A stretch of DNA of 16,127 nucleotides from HGM04593 sp964470845. Its GTDB lineage: Bacteria > Bacteroidota > Bacteroidia > Bacteroidales > Bacteroidaceae. Position 1 is the first letter of the stretch. The number at the start of each line of letters is the position of its first letter. The translations under genes were made by a program, and so were the position numbers. A model generated the notes under the pieces. It saw only the letters and a list, made by a program, of their open reading frames with translations. It did not search any database and had not been told where the DNA came from. Below are positions 6,670 to 13,819 of this stretch, piece by piece. The DNA is taken from NCBI GenBank assembly GCA_964470845.1, contig CAYYEL010000051.1:1-16127 (forward strand), written 5' to 3'.

Positions 6670-8090
6670 TGAAGAGAATAGTAAGTCTGCCCGCTCTGTT
6701 GACGGTGCTTCTGCTTGCATCGTGTATGGGAGCAAAGAAAAACACATCTATGGGCGGCGAAGTAACAGGAATCAGCGGAACAGCCATCAACGAACCTACC
6801 CCATACGGTATGGTACTCGTCGAGCGAGGCTCAATAAAGATAGGCAACGAAGAGGCCGACTCTTTGTGGGGCATCACAACCCCCGTAAAAGACATCTCAG
6901 TAGATGCTTTCTGGATGGACGAGACCGAGGTCTCTAATGCCAAATATCGCCAATTTGTATATTGGGTGCGCGACTCAATTATCCGCGAGCGTCTGGCCGA
7001 CCCCGCATACGGTGGCGACGAAACATTCAAAATAACCGAGGACGAATATGGCGAGCCCATCACCCCATACCTCAACTGGAGCAAGCCTATTCCTTGGAAA
7101 AAACCCACCGAGGACGAGCAACGTGCAATAGAGAGCGTCTTTATCACCAATCCCATTACCGGCGAGAAGATGCTCGACGCCTCGCAGATGAACTACCGCT
7201 ACCAGATTTACGACTACACACAGGCAGCACTGCGCAAGAATCGTCTGAACCCCGAGGAGCGCAACCGCAACACCGATATTCCCACCAACTACGACGAGAT
7301 TGTAACAATATCAAAAGACACCGCCTACATCGACGATGAGGGACGCATTGTAAACGAAACTATTACACGTCCGCTATCGAGCGTATATGATTTTCTGAAC
7401 ACATACATAATAAACGTATATCCCGACACCACCTGCTGGGTAAACGATTTTCCCAACGCCAACAACGAGGTTTACCTGAACCTCTATTTCAGCCACCCCA
7501 ATTACAGCGAATACCCCGTTGTGGGAGTAAGCTGGGAACAGGCCAATGCCTACTGCGCTTGGCGCACCGACTATCTTCTGCGTGGAATGCGCGGACAAGC
7601 AAAATACATACAACGCTACCGCCTGCCCTCGGAAGCCGAGTGGGAGTATGCAGCACGTGGCAAGGAGGGTGGAAAATTCCCTTGGGAGAGCGGCGACACA
7701 AAGAGCGACAAAGGATGCTACTATGCCAACTACAAGCCCGGCGAGGGTAACTACACACGCGACGGCAACCTCATAACATCGAAATGCGGAATATACTCGG
7801 CCAACAGCAACGGACTATATGATATGGCCGGCAACGTAGCCGAGTGGACATCGACCGTATATACCGAGGCAGGAGTGCTTCAGATGAGCGATATTAACCC
7901 CGACCTGCAATATCGCGCAGCAAAAGAAGACCCCTACAACCTTAAGAAAAAAACCATACGCGGAGGCTCGTGGAAAGACCCCGTACGATTCATTCAGGGA
8001 GCCACACGCGCCTATGAGTATCAGAATGAATCACGCTCTTACATCGGCTTCCGTTGTGTACGCAGCTACAGCGGCACTTCAAGAAGATAA
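6666..8090 (+). CDS. porK: T9SS ring lipoprotein PorK/GldK
   Basis: A 474-residue outer-membrane lipoprotein that forms the large periplasmic T9SS ring with PorN. The N-terminus is a lipoprotein signal with lipobox L-A-S-C, Cys20 being the acylation site. The rest is a formylglycine-generating-enzyme-like (SUMF1) fold: an opening strand at about 43-90 (MVLVERGSIKIGNEE, WMDETEVSNAKYRQFV), then V-S-W-E-Q-A-NAYCAWR near 286-298, GLYDMAGNVAEWT near 383-395, R-G-G-S-W near 433-437 and G-F-R-C-V-R near 461-466. In the stretch after RGGSW where true FGEs place their two copper-binding catalytic cysteines, this protein has KDPVRFIQGATRAYEY with no cysteine, as expected of a structural GldK. An insertion of about 150 residues between the first and second halves is usual for this family. 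The start at 6666 (ATGATG) overlaps the porP stop; 6669 is equally possible. Confidence 0.95.
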   Translation: MMKRIVSLPALLTVLLLASCMGAKKNTSMGGEVTGISGTAINEPTPYGMVLVERGSIKIGNEEADSLWGITTPVKDISVDAFWMDETEVSNAKYRQFVYWVRDSIIRERLADPAYGGDETFKITEDEYGEPITPYLNWSKPIPWKKPTEDEQRAIESVFITNPITGEKMLDASQMNYRYQIYDYTQAALRKNRLNPEERNRNTDIPTNYDEIVTISKDTAYIDDEGRIVNETITRPLSSVYDFLNTYIINVYPDTTCWVNDFPNANNEVYLNLYFSHPNYSEYPVVGVSWEQANAYCAWRTDYLLRGMRGQAKYIQRYRLPSEAEWEYAARGKEGGKFPWESGDTKSDKGCYYANYKPGEGNYTRDGNLITSKCGIYSANSNGLYDMAGNVAEWTSTVYTEAGVLQMSDINPDLQYRAAKEDPYNLKKKTIRGGSWKDPVRFIQGATRAYEYQNESRSYIGFRCVRSYSGTSRR

Positions 8091-8132
8091 AAACCCAACC
8101 AAAGACATTTACACACAAACAACCCCTGCATT

Positions 8133-8885
8133 ATGAGCAAGAAAAGAAATATAATCAGCAGCATACAAACCTTTATGGACTCGCCCAAAGGCCGCACTTA
8201 CCTCAACTACGTTTATAGCTGGGGTGCAGCGATAGTTATTTTAGGTACACTGTTCAAACTGACACACCTTCCGGGCGCCAACCTTATGCTTTTCATAGGT
8301 ATGGGAGCCGAGGTTGTGGTATTCTTCTTCTCGGCATTCGAGCGTCCCTACGACCTTGCCGAAGAAGACCGCAAAGAAGAGCGTGCCGAGCGTCGTGCCG
8401 AGCGTGAGGCATCGGGGGCAGCACCCATCATTATCGGTGGCGGAGGTGCAAACGGAACGATAAACAGCGGCACAATTGTCCCCGAGATAGCACAGGCACA
8501 ATCGGCTGCATCGGGAGCTATTATTGTCGGTGGAGGCGGTGCAACAAGCACACAGATTGCCGACCCCGAGCTTATTGGCAATATGGACGAAGCTACAAAA
8601 GAGTATGTCGAGAAGATTCGTACCCTTAACGAGGCCATCCAACGCATTTCGGAGCAGGCCGACAGCCTCGGACGCAATATGCAAGAGATGGACAACCTTG
8701 CACGCAACATCACAGGTATAAACACCCTTTACGAGGTGCAACTGCGCAGCGCAGGCAAACAGGTCGATAACATTGATATGGTAAATGAGGAGACCAAGAA
8801 GATGGCCGAGCAGATAAAAGAGCTCAATATAATGTACGCACGTATGCTCGAAGCAATGACCTGCAATATGAACAGACAACAATAA
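8133..8885 (+). CDS. porL: T9SS motor protein PorL/GldL
   Basis: A 250-residue inner-membrane protein that forms, with PorM, the proton-driven rotary motor powering type IX secretion (and gliding where present). After a short cytoplasmic end, two transmembrane helices lie at about residues 26-44 and 50-69. The second carries a buried glutamate (E60 in GMGAEVVVFF), corresponding to the essential proton-pathway Glu of GldL/PorL; the first ends in F-K-L with K42, also a conserved position. The cytoplasmic part begins with a highly charged helix (residues 77-92, Glu/Arg repeats). It continues with a Gly-rich duplicated linker (93-140) and ends in a long coiled coil (about 150-250). The two ASGA-I-I-x-GGGGA units in the linker are unusual. 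The gene lies 42 bases after porK and 24 before porM. Confidence 0.95.
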   Translation: MSKKRNIISSIQTFMDSPKGRTYLNYVYSWGAAIVILGTLFKLTHLPGANLMLFIGMGAEVVVFFFSAFERPYDLAEEDRKEERAERRAEREASGAAPIIIGGGGANGTINSGTIVPEIAQAQSAASGAIIVGGGGATSTQIADPELIGNMDEATKEYVEKIRTLNEAIQRISEQADSLGRNMQEMDNLARNITGINTLYEVQLRSAGKQVDNIDMVNEETKKMAEQIKELNIMYARMLEAMTCNMNRQQ

Positions 8886-8909
8886 CAAACGAGACACAAA
8901 GCAGCCATA

Positions 8910-10487
8910 ATGAAAATCAAGAAGAATAAAGTTACCCCACGTCAGAAGATGATAAATCTGATGTACGTGCTTCTGATGGCAATGCTCGCTATGAATGTGT
9001 CGTCGGATGTACTCAACGGCTTCACACTTGTCGATGAGAGCCTCTCGCGCAGTACCGTCAACGCAACAGTGCAGAACGAGGCTATGTATGACAATTTCGA
9101 GCAGTCGATGACACAGAACCCCGAGAAAGTGCGCGAGTGGTACACACGCGCCCAAAGCGTGCGTGCAATGTCCGACTCGCTATACAACTTTGCCGAGACA
9201 CTCAAAATACGCATCGCCCAAGAGGCCGACGGCAAGGATGCCGACTACACCCAACTGCAAAATCGCGAAAATCTCGAAGCATCGACCTTTGTGATGCTTG
9301 CTCCCGGAAGCGGTAAAGGGCAACAGCTCTACGACGCAATAACAGCCTACCGCGAGAGCATCCTCGCAATGATAACCGACTCGACACAACGACAGATTAT
9401 CCGCGACAACTTCAGGACCGAAGTACCCCGCAAGAACATCTCACTGATGAAAAATTGGCAAGAGTATCACTTTGAGAATATGCCTGCCATAGCAGCAATC
9501 ACCCTCTTGACCAAACTCCAGAATGACGTACGCTATGCCGAGGGCGAGGTACTACACACCCTCGCACGCAACATCGACGTGGGCGACGTGCGTGTGAACC
9601 AAATTCGTGCCCTTGTAATTCCAAACTCGCGTAACGTAGTGCGCGGTAGCGAATTTAGCGCACAAATTATCTTGGCAGCAGTCGATTCGACACAACGCCC
9701 CGAGATATACATCGACGAGCAGAAGCTCGAAGCCGAAAATGGCAACTACACAAACCTATGCAACAAGACCGGCGACTACACCCTTAGCGGATATATGCTG
9801 GTAAATGACGGTTCCGGAGCATCGACACGCTACGACTTCTCACAAGAATATACCGTAGTCGAGCCCACCGCAACGGTGAGTGCATCGCTTATGAACGTAC
9901 TATATGCAGGATTCGAGAACCCTGTAAGTATCTCAGTGCCCGGCGTGCCCGCCAACCGCATCGCTGCAAGCATCGCCGCCGGAAAGGGCTCAATCAAGAG
10001 CGACGGCAAGGGCGGATACATTGTAGTACCCACACAAATTGGCGAAGAGCTTAAGATAGAGGTAACAGCAACCGGCGAAGAGGGTCGCCGACAGAGTATG
10101 GGACAATACGCATTCCGCGTGCGACAACTGCCCGACCCCACTCCGCTCATCGAGTTTAAGGATAAAGACGGCAACACACAGCGCTACCGCGGCGGCAAGC
10201 CATTCAGCAAGCAGACACTGCTGAATACAAAGGGAATTATAGCAGCCATCGACGACGGACTATTGAACATAAACTTCAAGGTACTATCGTTCGACGTACT
10301 ATTCTTCGACAATATGGGCAACGCCGTACCACGAAAATCGGACGGCGCACAATTCTCGGCAGCACAGAAAGAGATATTCCGCAGCCTGCAACGCGGCAAA
10401 CGCTTCTACATAACCAATGTAAAAGCAATGGGCCCCGACAATGTAGAGCGACAGCTGACAACCCCGCTCGAAGTTATAATAAACTGA
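8910..10487 (+). CDS. porM: T9SS motor protein PorM/GldM
   Basis: A 525-residue inner-membrane protein with a short cytoplasmic N-terminus, one membrane helix (about 14-32) and a long periplasmic shaft. The family signature TPRQKMINLMYVLLMAMLAMNV is complete and is followed by S-S-D-V-L-N-G-F. The periplasmic part fits the known four-domain GldM layout: a helical D1 (to about residue 220), then three mainly beta domains. The last contains the conserved LPDPTP segment and the D-G-LLNINFKVLSFDVLFFDN region that reaches the PorK/PorN ring. A dimer of PorM sits inside a PorL pentamer and transmits motion across the periplasm. The length is normal for the family and no frameshift or truncation is visible. 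Confidence 0.96.
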   Translation: MKIKKNKVTPRQKMINLMYVLLMAMLAMNVSSDVLNGFTLVDESLSRSTVNATVQNEAMYDNFEQSMTQNPEKVREWYTRAQSVRAMSDSLYNFAETLKIRIAQEADGKDADYTQLQNRENLEASTFVMLAPGSGKGQQLYDAITAYRESILAMITDSTQRQIIRDNFRTEVPRKNISLMKNWQEYHFENMPAIAAITLLTKLQNDVRYAEGEVLHTLARNIDVGDVRVNQIRALVIPNSRNVVRGSEFSAQIILAAVDSTQRPEIYIDEQKLEAENGNYTNLCNKTGDYTLSGYMLVNDGSGASTRYDFSQEYTVVEPTATVSASLMNVLYAGFENPVSISVPGVPANRIAASIAAGKGSIKSDGKGGYIVVPTQIGEELKIEVTATGEEGRRQSMGQYAFRVRQLPDPTPLIEFKDKDGNTQRYRGGKPFSKQTLLNTKGIIAAIDDGLLNINFKVLSFDVLFFDNMGNAVPRKSDGAQFSAAQKEIFRSLQRGKRFYITNVKAMGPDNVERQLTTPLEVIIN

Positions 10488-10519
10488 TAAACAAGCGAAA
10501 AGCATAACACATAGATACT

Positions 10520-11590
10520 ATGAGACAGATGAATAAAATACTCGTACTGTTTGCAGTGCTTCTGATAGGACAATATGCCGTAGCACAGCCTCCGGCCCGC
10601 AAAAAGGAGCAAAAGAGAGACAAAGCAACAACCACAGCAACATACGAAGTACCCCTTACCGAGAGGGCTAAAAGTCAATACCCCACAACCACCACCCCCG
10701 ACGACGTTGTGTGGAAGCGCGACATATACCGCACACTCGACCTTGAGAAAGAGAAGAACGCATCGCTCTACTACCCCGTACAACCCATCGGCAAGAATGT
10801 GAACCTTTTTACATATTTATTCCAACATCTGATTGCGGGTTCAATAAACGCCTACGAATATAATCTTGACGGATACGAGAATTTTACCCCCGAGAATATT
10901 GCCAACGTACGCGAGCTGCTCGAACACTACGCCATTGTACACGAATTTCAGGGTGCCGACAGCGCAATAGTCGTAAACCCCGCCGACGTTCCCAGCAACG
11001 TGGTACTGAGCTATTATATAAAAGAGAGCTACTACTACGACCAGCGTACAGCCACCTTCCAGCAGCGTGTAACGGCCATCTGTCCTGTTATGCACAACGC
11101 AGGAGAGTATGGTGGCGAGACGATAAAATACCCGATGTTCTGGCTGAAATATGACGAGATTGCGCCACTGCTTAAACAACAAACTGTTATGTCGAGCAGC
11201 TACAACAATGTATCGACAATGACATTCGACGACTATTTCACCAAGCACTGCTACGAGGGCGAAATTTACAAAACGGTTAATCTGCGTAATTTGGCAATCG
11301 CCCAATACTGCAAAGACAGTACAGCCATAAAGAAAGAACAGCAGAAAATTGAGAGACAGCTTGCCGATTTTCAAAATACTTTATGGGAGCTTCCCGCACC
11401 GGCCGCAGATACAACGGCTGTTGCAACCGGCGATTCGGTAGCCGACAACAAACAGAAAGCAAAAGAGGAAAAAAGAGAGGCTCGTGCAGCACGCAAGAAA
11501 AAGCAATCGGCAGCAAGCAAGAAAAAGAGTTCAGGCTCATCGTCAAAGAGCAAGGGTGGTACAATATCGGTGCGCCGTCAACGCCGATAA
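10520..11590 (+). CDS. porN: T9SS ring protein PorN/GldN
   Basis: A 356-residue periplasmic protein that binds PorK to make the T9SS ring and contacts PorM. The signal peptide (1-22) ends V-A|Q; an alternative start is Met4 (10529). Family features are VWKRDIYRTLDLEKEKNASLYYP, F-T-Y-L-F-Q-H-L-I-A-G-S-INAYEY and YYIKESYYYDQRTATFQQRVTAICP, then FWLKYDEIAPLL and FDDYFTKHCYEGEIYK. The final 45 or so residues are low-complexity and strongly basic with serine and lysine runs (KKKQSAASKKKSSGSSSKSK, ending R-R-Q-R-R), beyond the conserved core. It closes the operon; no strong terminator is visible in the 244 bases that follow. Confidence 0.95.
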   Translation: MRQMNKILVLFAVLLIGQYAVAQPPARKKEQKRDKATTTATYEVPLTERAKSQYPTTTTPDDVVWKRDIYRTLDLEKEKNASLYYPVQPIGKNVNLFTYLFQHLIAGSINAYEYNLDGYENFTPENIANVRELLEHYAIVHEFQGADSAIVVNPADVPSNVVLSYYIKESYYYDQRTATFQQRVTAICPVMHNAGEYGGETIKYPMFWLKYDEIAPLLKQQTVMSSSYNNVSTMTFDDYFTKHCYEGEIYKTVNLRNLAIAQYCKDSTAIKKEQQKIERQLADFQNTLWELPAPAADTTAVATGDSVADNKQKAKEEKREARAARKKKQSAASKKKSSGSSSKSKGGTISVRRQRR

Positions 11591-11734
11591 TACAAAAACC
11601 GCCTTTTCATCGACCTTTTTCATTTGCGATGAACCACAGAAACAAAAAAGCAGAAGCCCGACATTTATAAAAAATAAACAAAATTCGTAATAATATTTTT
11701 TATATAAATTTAAACAGCTTCTAATAAAATAAAC

Positions 11735-11742
11735 TATATTTG
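11735..11742 (+). promoter_or_regulatory. Bacteroides-type -7 box of the outer-membrane protein gene
   Basis: TATATTTG is an exact match to TAnnTTTG. A TTTA at 11709-11712 is a plausible weak -33 partner, 22 bases upstream. Transcription would begin near 11749, giving a leader of about 85 bases before the ATG at 11835. The 3' half of the box lies inside the first of two identical palindromes. Confidence 0.65.
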
Positions 11743-11780
11743 CGCAAAACAACGTAACATAAACGGCTGTTTTGCGCAAA
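11739..11780 (+). promoter_or_regulatory. Paired TTTGCGCAAA palindromes, candidate operator or leader hairpin
   Basis: The 10-bp palindrome TTTGCGCAAA occurs at 11739-11748 and again at 11771-11780, 32 bases apart, close to three helical turns. The first copy overlaps the -7 box. Because each copy is followed or preceded by matching bases, the whole also forms a 13-bp inverted repeat (11739-11751 with 11768-11780, 16-base loop). It may be a tandem operator that blocks the promoter, or an RNA hairpin at the 5' end of the leader. Both readings are inference from symmetry and position. Confidence 0.6.
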
Positions 11781-11834
11781 CTTATTATGCCAAACTGCTG
11801 TTTTTGTAATAATTAACCCTTAAACACACTGACA

Positions 11835-12440
11835 ATGAAAAAGTTTTTTGGATTTATCTTTGCACTATGCCTTTTTGTGGCTATCCCTGCAAATGCACAG
11901 CTAAAATTTGGTATTAAGGCCGGTACTAACCTTGTCGGCAGCCCCAGCGACATAAAAGGTGTAAGCTCGGACGGTTACACAGGATTTTTTGCCGGAGCAA
12001 TGGCAAAGTTTACACTCCCCATCGTTGGCCTTGGCATCGAGGGCGATATTCTTTATTCACAGAGTGGTGCCGAGCTTAGAGGCGATAAGGTAAAGAAACA
12101 GAGCATAGAAATTCCCATTTATCTGCGTTACGACCTTGGCCTTCCCGTAGTGAGCAAAGTAGTTGTTCCCTTTATCGCAGTGGGCCCGCAGTTTGGATTC
12201 ACATTGGGCGACGCCGATAAAAGTTGGATGGATGCAGCACGCTTCGAGTACAAAAAGAGCCAGCTCAGTTTGAACATCGGCGCAGGTGCAGTGCTTTTCA
12301 GCCACATTCAGGCTCACGTCAACTACAACATCGCAATGGGCAACACAAGTGAATACTCCAAGTTTGTGGGTGGCGCTTGGAATGTAATGACAAAGTCTAA
12401 GACCAACACTTGGCAGATTTCCGTTGCTTATCTGTTCTAA
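11835..12440 (+). CDS. Small outer-membrane beta-barrel protein (porin-family, OmpA-barrel-like)
   Basis: A 201-residue protein with a signal peptide at 1-21 (A-N-A|Q) and a mature part made of alternating polar/hydrophobic strands typical of an eight-strand barrel. These include LKFGIKAGTNLVG at the start, GLGIEGDILYSQSG, QSIEIPIYLRYDL, VVPFIAVGPQFGFTLGD, LSLNIGAGAVLF, AHVNYNIAMG and the closing TWQISVAYLF. The terminal phenylalanine is the usual outer-membrane assembly signal. The pattern matches the PorT/OmpA-like 'outer membrane protein beta-barrel' families widespread in Bacteroidota; a specific ligand or partner is not evident. It has its own promoter and terminator and so is probably transcribed separately from the T9SS operon just upstream. 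Confidence 0.88.
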   Translation: MKKFFGFIFALCLFVAIPANAQLKFGIKAGTNLVGSPSDIKGVSSDGYTGFFAGAMAKFTLPIVGLGIEGDILYSQSGAELRGDKVKKQSIEIPIYLRYDLGLPVVSKVVVPFIAVGPQFGFTLGDADKSWMDAARFEYKKSQLSLNIGAGAVLFSHIQAHVNYNIAMGNTSEYSKFVGGAWNVMTKSKTNTWQISVAYLF

Positions 12441-12488
12441 GAATTGACCTCAGAATATCGGAGAGAGATTATCTCTCGACAAAATACA

Positions 12489-12531
12489 CAAGGGGCTGTA
12501 TCAAAATAAAATTTTGGCACAGCCTTTTGTT
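12489..12531 (+). terminator. Hairpin terminator after the outer-membrane protein gene
   Basis: An 11-bp stem (12489-12499 with 12519-12529, two G-U pairs, core GGCTGT/ACAGCC) encloses a nested six-bp hairpin (CAAAAT/ATTTTG, 12502-12516). The descending arm contains TTTTGTT. It lies 48 bases past the stop codon and fits intrinsic termination. Confidence 0.75.
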
Positions 12532-12558
12532 AAACGATAACACAAGCTGTAATTATTC

Positions 12559-12588
12559 GGGAGTGGGCCGATATTACCACCCCTTTTT
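12559..12588 (+). terminator. Possible second hairpin with T-tract just before the mscS-like gene
   Basis: GGAGTGG (12560-12566) pairs with CCACCCC (12577-12583) with one A-C mismatch and a 10-base loop, followed by five T residues (12584-12588). It lies 21 bases before the ATG at 12610. It might be a back-up terminator or an attenuator in the leader of the next gene. The mismatch and short stem make it weak. Confidence 0.3.
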
Positions 12589-12609
12589 ACAGCAATAACA
12601 CTTTTATAT

Positions 12610-13806
12610 ATGGAGAATGAGTTTACCTCGTTGTTGCTGCGCCTCGGTGTCGAGCCCAATCACACCCCGGCAATGCGTTGGGTCATAATAACCCTCTCAA
12701 TAATTTTGCTTTTTTATATCTGCGGCGTTATTTGCCACAAGATAATAATTCCACTCGTAGGCACAGTAACAAAAAGAACCAGCAACAGTTGGGACGACAT
12801 ACTTTTAAATAACAATGTAATAAAAAACTGCTGCAATCTTGTTCCGGCAGTTGTTGTAACAGCACTTATGCCATTTATCCTAAACGATGGCAGTACGCTT
12901 TACACATTTATGATGAAAGTCTGTTGGGTGTATATAACCGTAGTTGGAATAAAGCTCGTATGCTCGATTCTTTCGGCACTTTACATACTCTCGAACGCTT
13001 CGGAAAAGACCCGCAACCACACGCTCAAGGGTGTTTTTCAGATGCTTAAGATTGCGGCAATATGTATAGGCGCAATAATCATAATAAGCACACTCATCGA
13101 CCGCGACCCCGTCAAGATACTTGCCGGACTGGGTGCATCGGCCGCCGTTCTTATGTTGGTATTCAAAGACAGCATTATGGGACTTGTGGCGGGCGTACAG
13201 CTATCGGCAAATGATATGCTGCGTCCCGGCGACTGGATTGCAATGCCCAAATATGGAGCCGATGGCTTTGTCATTGACGTATCGCTTACCACTGTAAAAA
13301 TACAAAATTGGGATAAGACAATTATCACAGTGCCGCCATACGCACTTGTGAGCGATTCGTTCCAAAATTGGCGGGGAATGTTCGACAGTGGAGGCCGACG
13401 CGTAAAACGCTCAATATTCATAGACATTAACAGCATCAGATTCTGCAACAATCAAGAAGTCAAGGAACTTAAACAGAAAGGACTGACCGATGAGAATTAC
13501 AACGGACAAACCGTGAATCTGACAATATTCCGCAATTACCTCGAAAGCTACCTCAAGGGACGCAGCGACGTACACCCCGAGATGTTTATGATGGCCCGTC
13601 AGTTGCAGCCCACGGCACAAGGATTGCCATTGGAGCTATACTTTTTCTTCAACGGTACAGCGTGGGTCGATTACGAGCATTTTCAGGCCGATATTTTCGA
13701 TTATGTATATGCTATCCTTCCCGAGTTTGGGCTAAGGTCGTTCCAATCGCCCTCGGGCAACGATTTTAACAACAATGCAGGGCGCATCCCCCGCCATCTG
13801 TTCTAA
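12610..13806 (+). CDS. ybdG: MscS-family mechanosensitive channel, YbdG-like
   Basis: An inner-membrane channel of 398 residues, close to the 415 of Escherichia coli YbdG. It is expected to gate on membrane tension and release solutes on osmotic downshift. There are about five membrane segments: roughly 23-50, 76-93, 100-128, 145-164 and the pore-lining helix 168-200 (ILAGLGASAAVLMLVFKDSI, then GLVAGVQLS). The MscS beta domain follows (MLRPGDWIAMPKYGADGFVI, TTVKIQNWDKTIITVPPYAL). The segment F-Q-N-W-R-G-M with S-G-G-R-R-V-K-R-S and the later R-Q-L-Q-P-T-A-Q-G-L-P-L-E and QADIFDYVYAILPEFGLR are characteristic of the YbdG branch rather than short MscS. It is followed 13 bases later by priA, with no terminator between. 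Subfamily placement is from motif recall. Confidence 0.92.
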   Translation: MENEFTSLLLRLGVEPNHTPAMRWVIITLSIILLFYICGVICHKIIIPLVGTVTKRTSNSWDDILLNNNVIKNCCNLVPAVVVTALMPFILNDGSTLYTFMMKVCWVYITVVGIKLVCSILSALYILSNASEKTRNHTLKGVFQMLKIAAICIGAIIIISTLIDRDPVKILAGLGASAAVLMLVFKDSIMGLVAGVQLSANDMLRPGDWIAMPKYGADGFVIDVSLTTVKIQNWDKTIITVPPYALVSDSFQNWRGMFDSGGRRVKRSIFIDINSIRFCNNQEVKELKQKGLTDENYNGQTVNLTIFRNYLESYLKGRSDVHPEMFMMARQLQPTAQGLPLELYFFFNGTAWVDYEHFQADIFDYVYAILPEFGLRSFQSPSGNDFNNNAGRIPRHLF

Positions 13807-13819
13807 GAAAGAAGCCACA

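Noticed and set aside
8241..9155. A 304-codon open frame on the minus strand across porL and porM
   Set aside because: It lies wholly antisense to two strongly conserved T9SS genes and their junction. Its product is rich in Cys and His with no recognisable motif, as expected from reversed Bacteroidota codons. It is a shadow frame.
11606..11633. 7-bp inverted repeat (TTCATCG/CGATGAA) after porN as a terminator
   Set aside because: The stem is short, the loop is 14 bases and no T-tract follows. Termination of the T9SS operon probably occurs elsewhere or is factor-dependent.
12463..12477. Small GAGAGA/TCTCTC hairpin after the beta-barrel gene
   Set aside because: Only six base pairs with a three-base loop and no T-run; the stronger hairpin at 12489-12531 explains termination.
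13775..13819. Extended PriA start giving MQGASPAICSKKEAT before MPLF
   Set aside because: These codons overlap the conserved C-terminus of the channel gene in another frame. The ATG at 13820 begins the usual PriA N-terminal sequence and follows the upstream stop by 13 bases.
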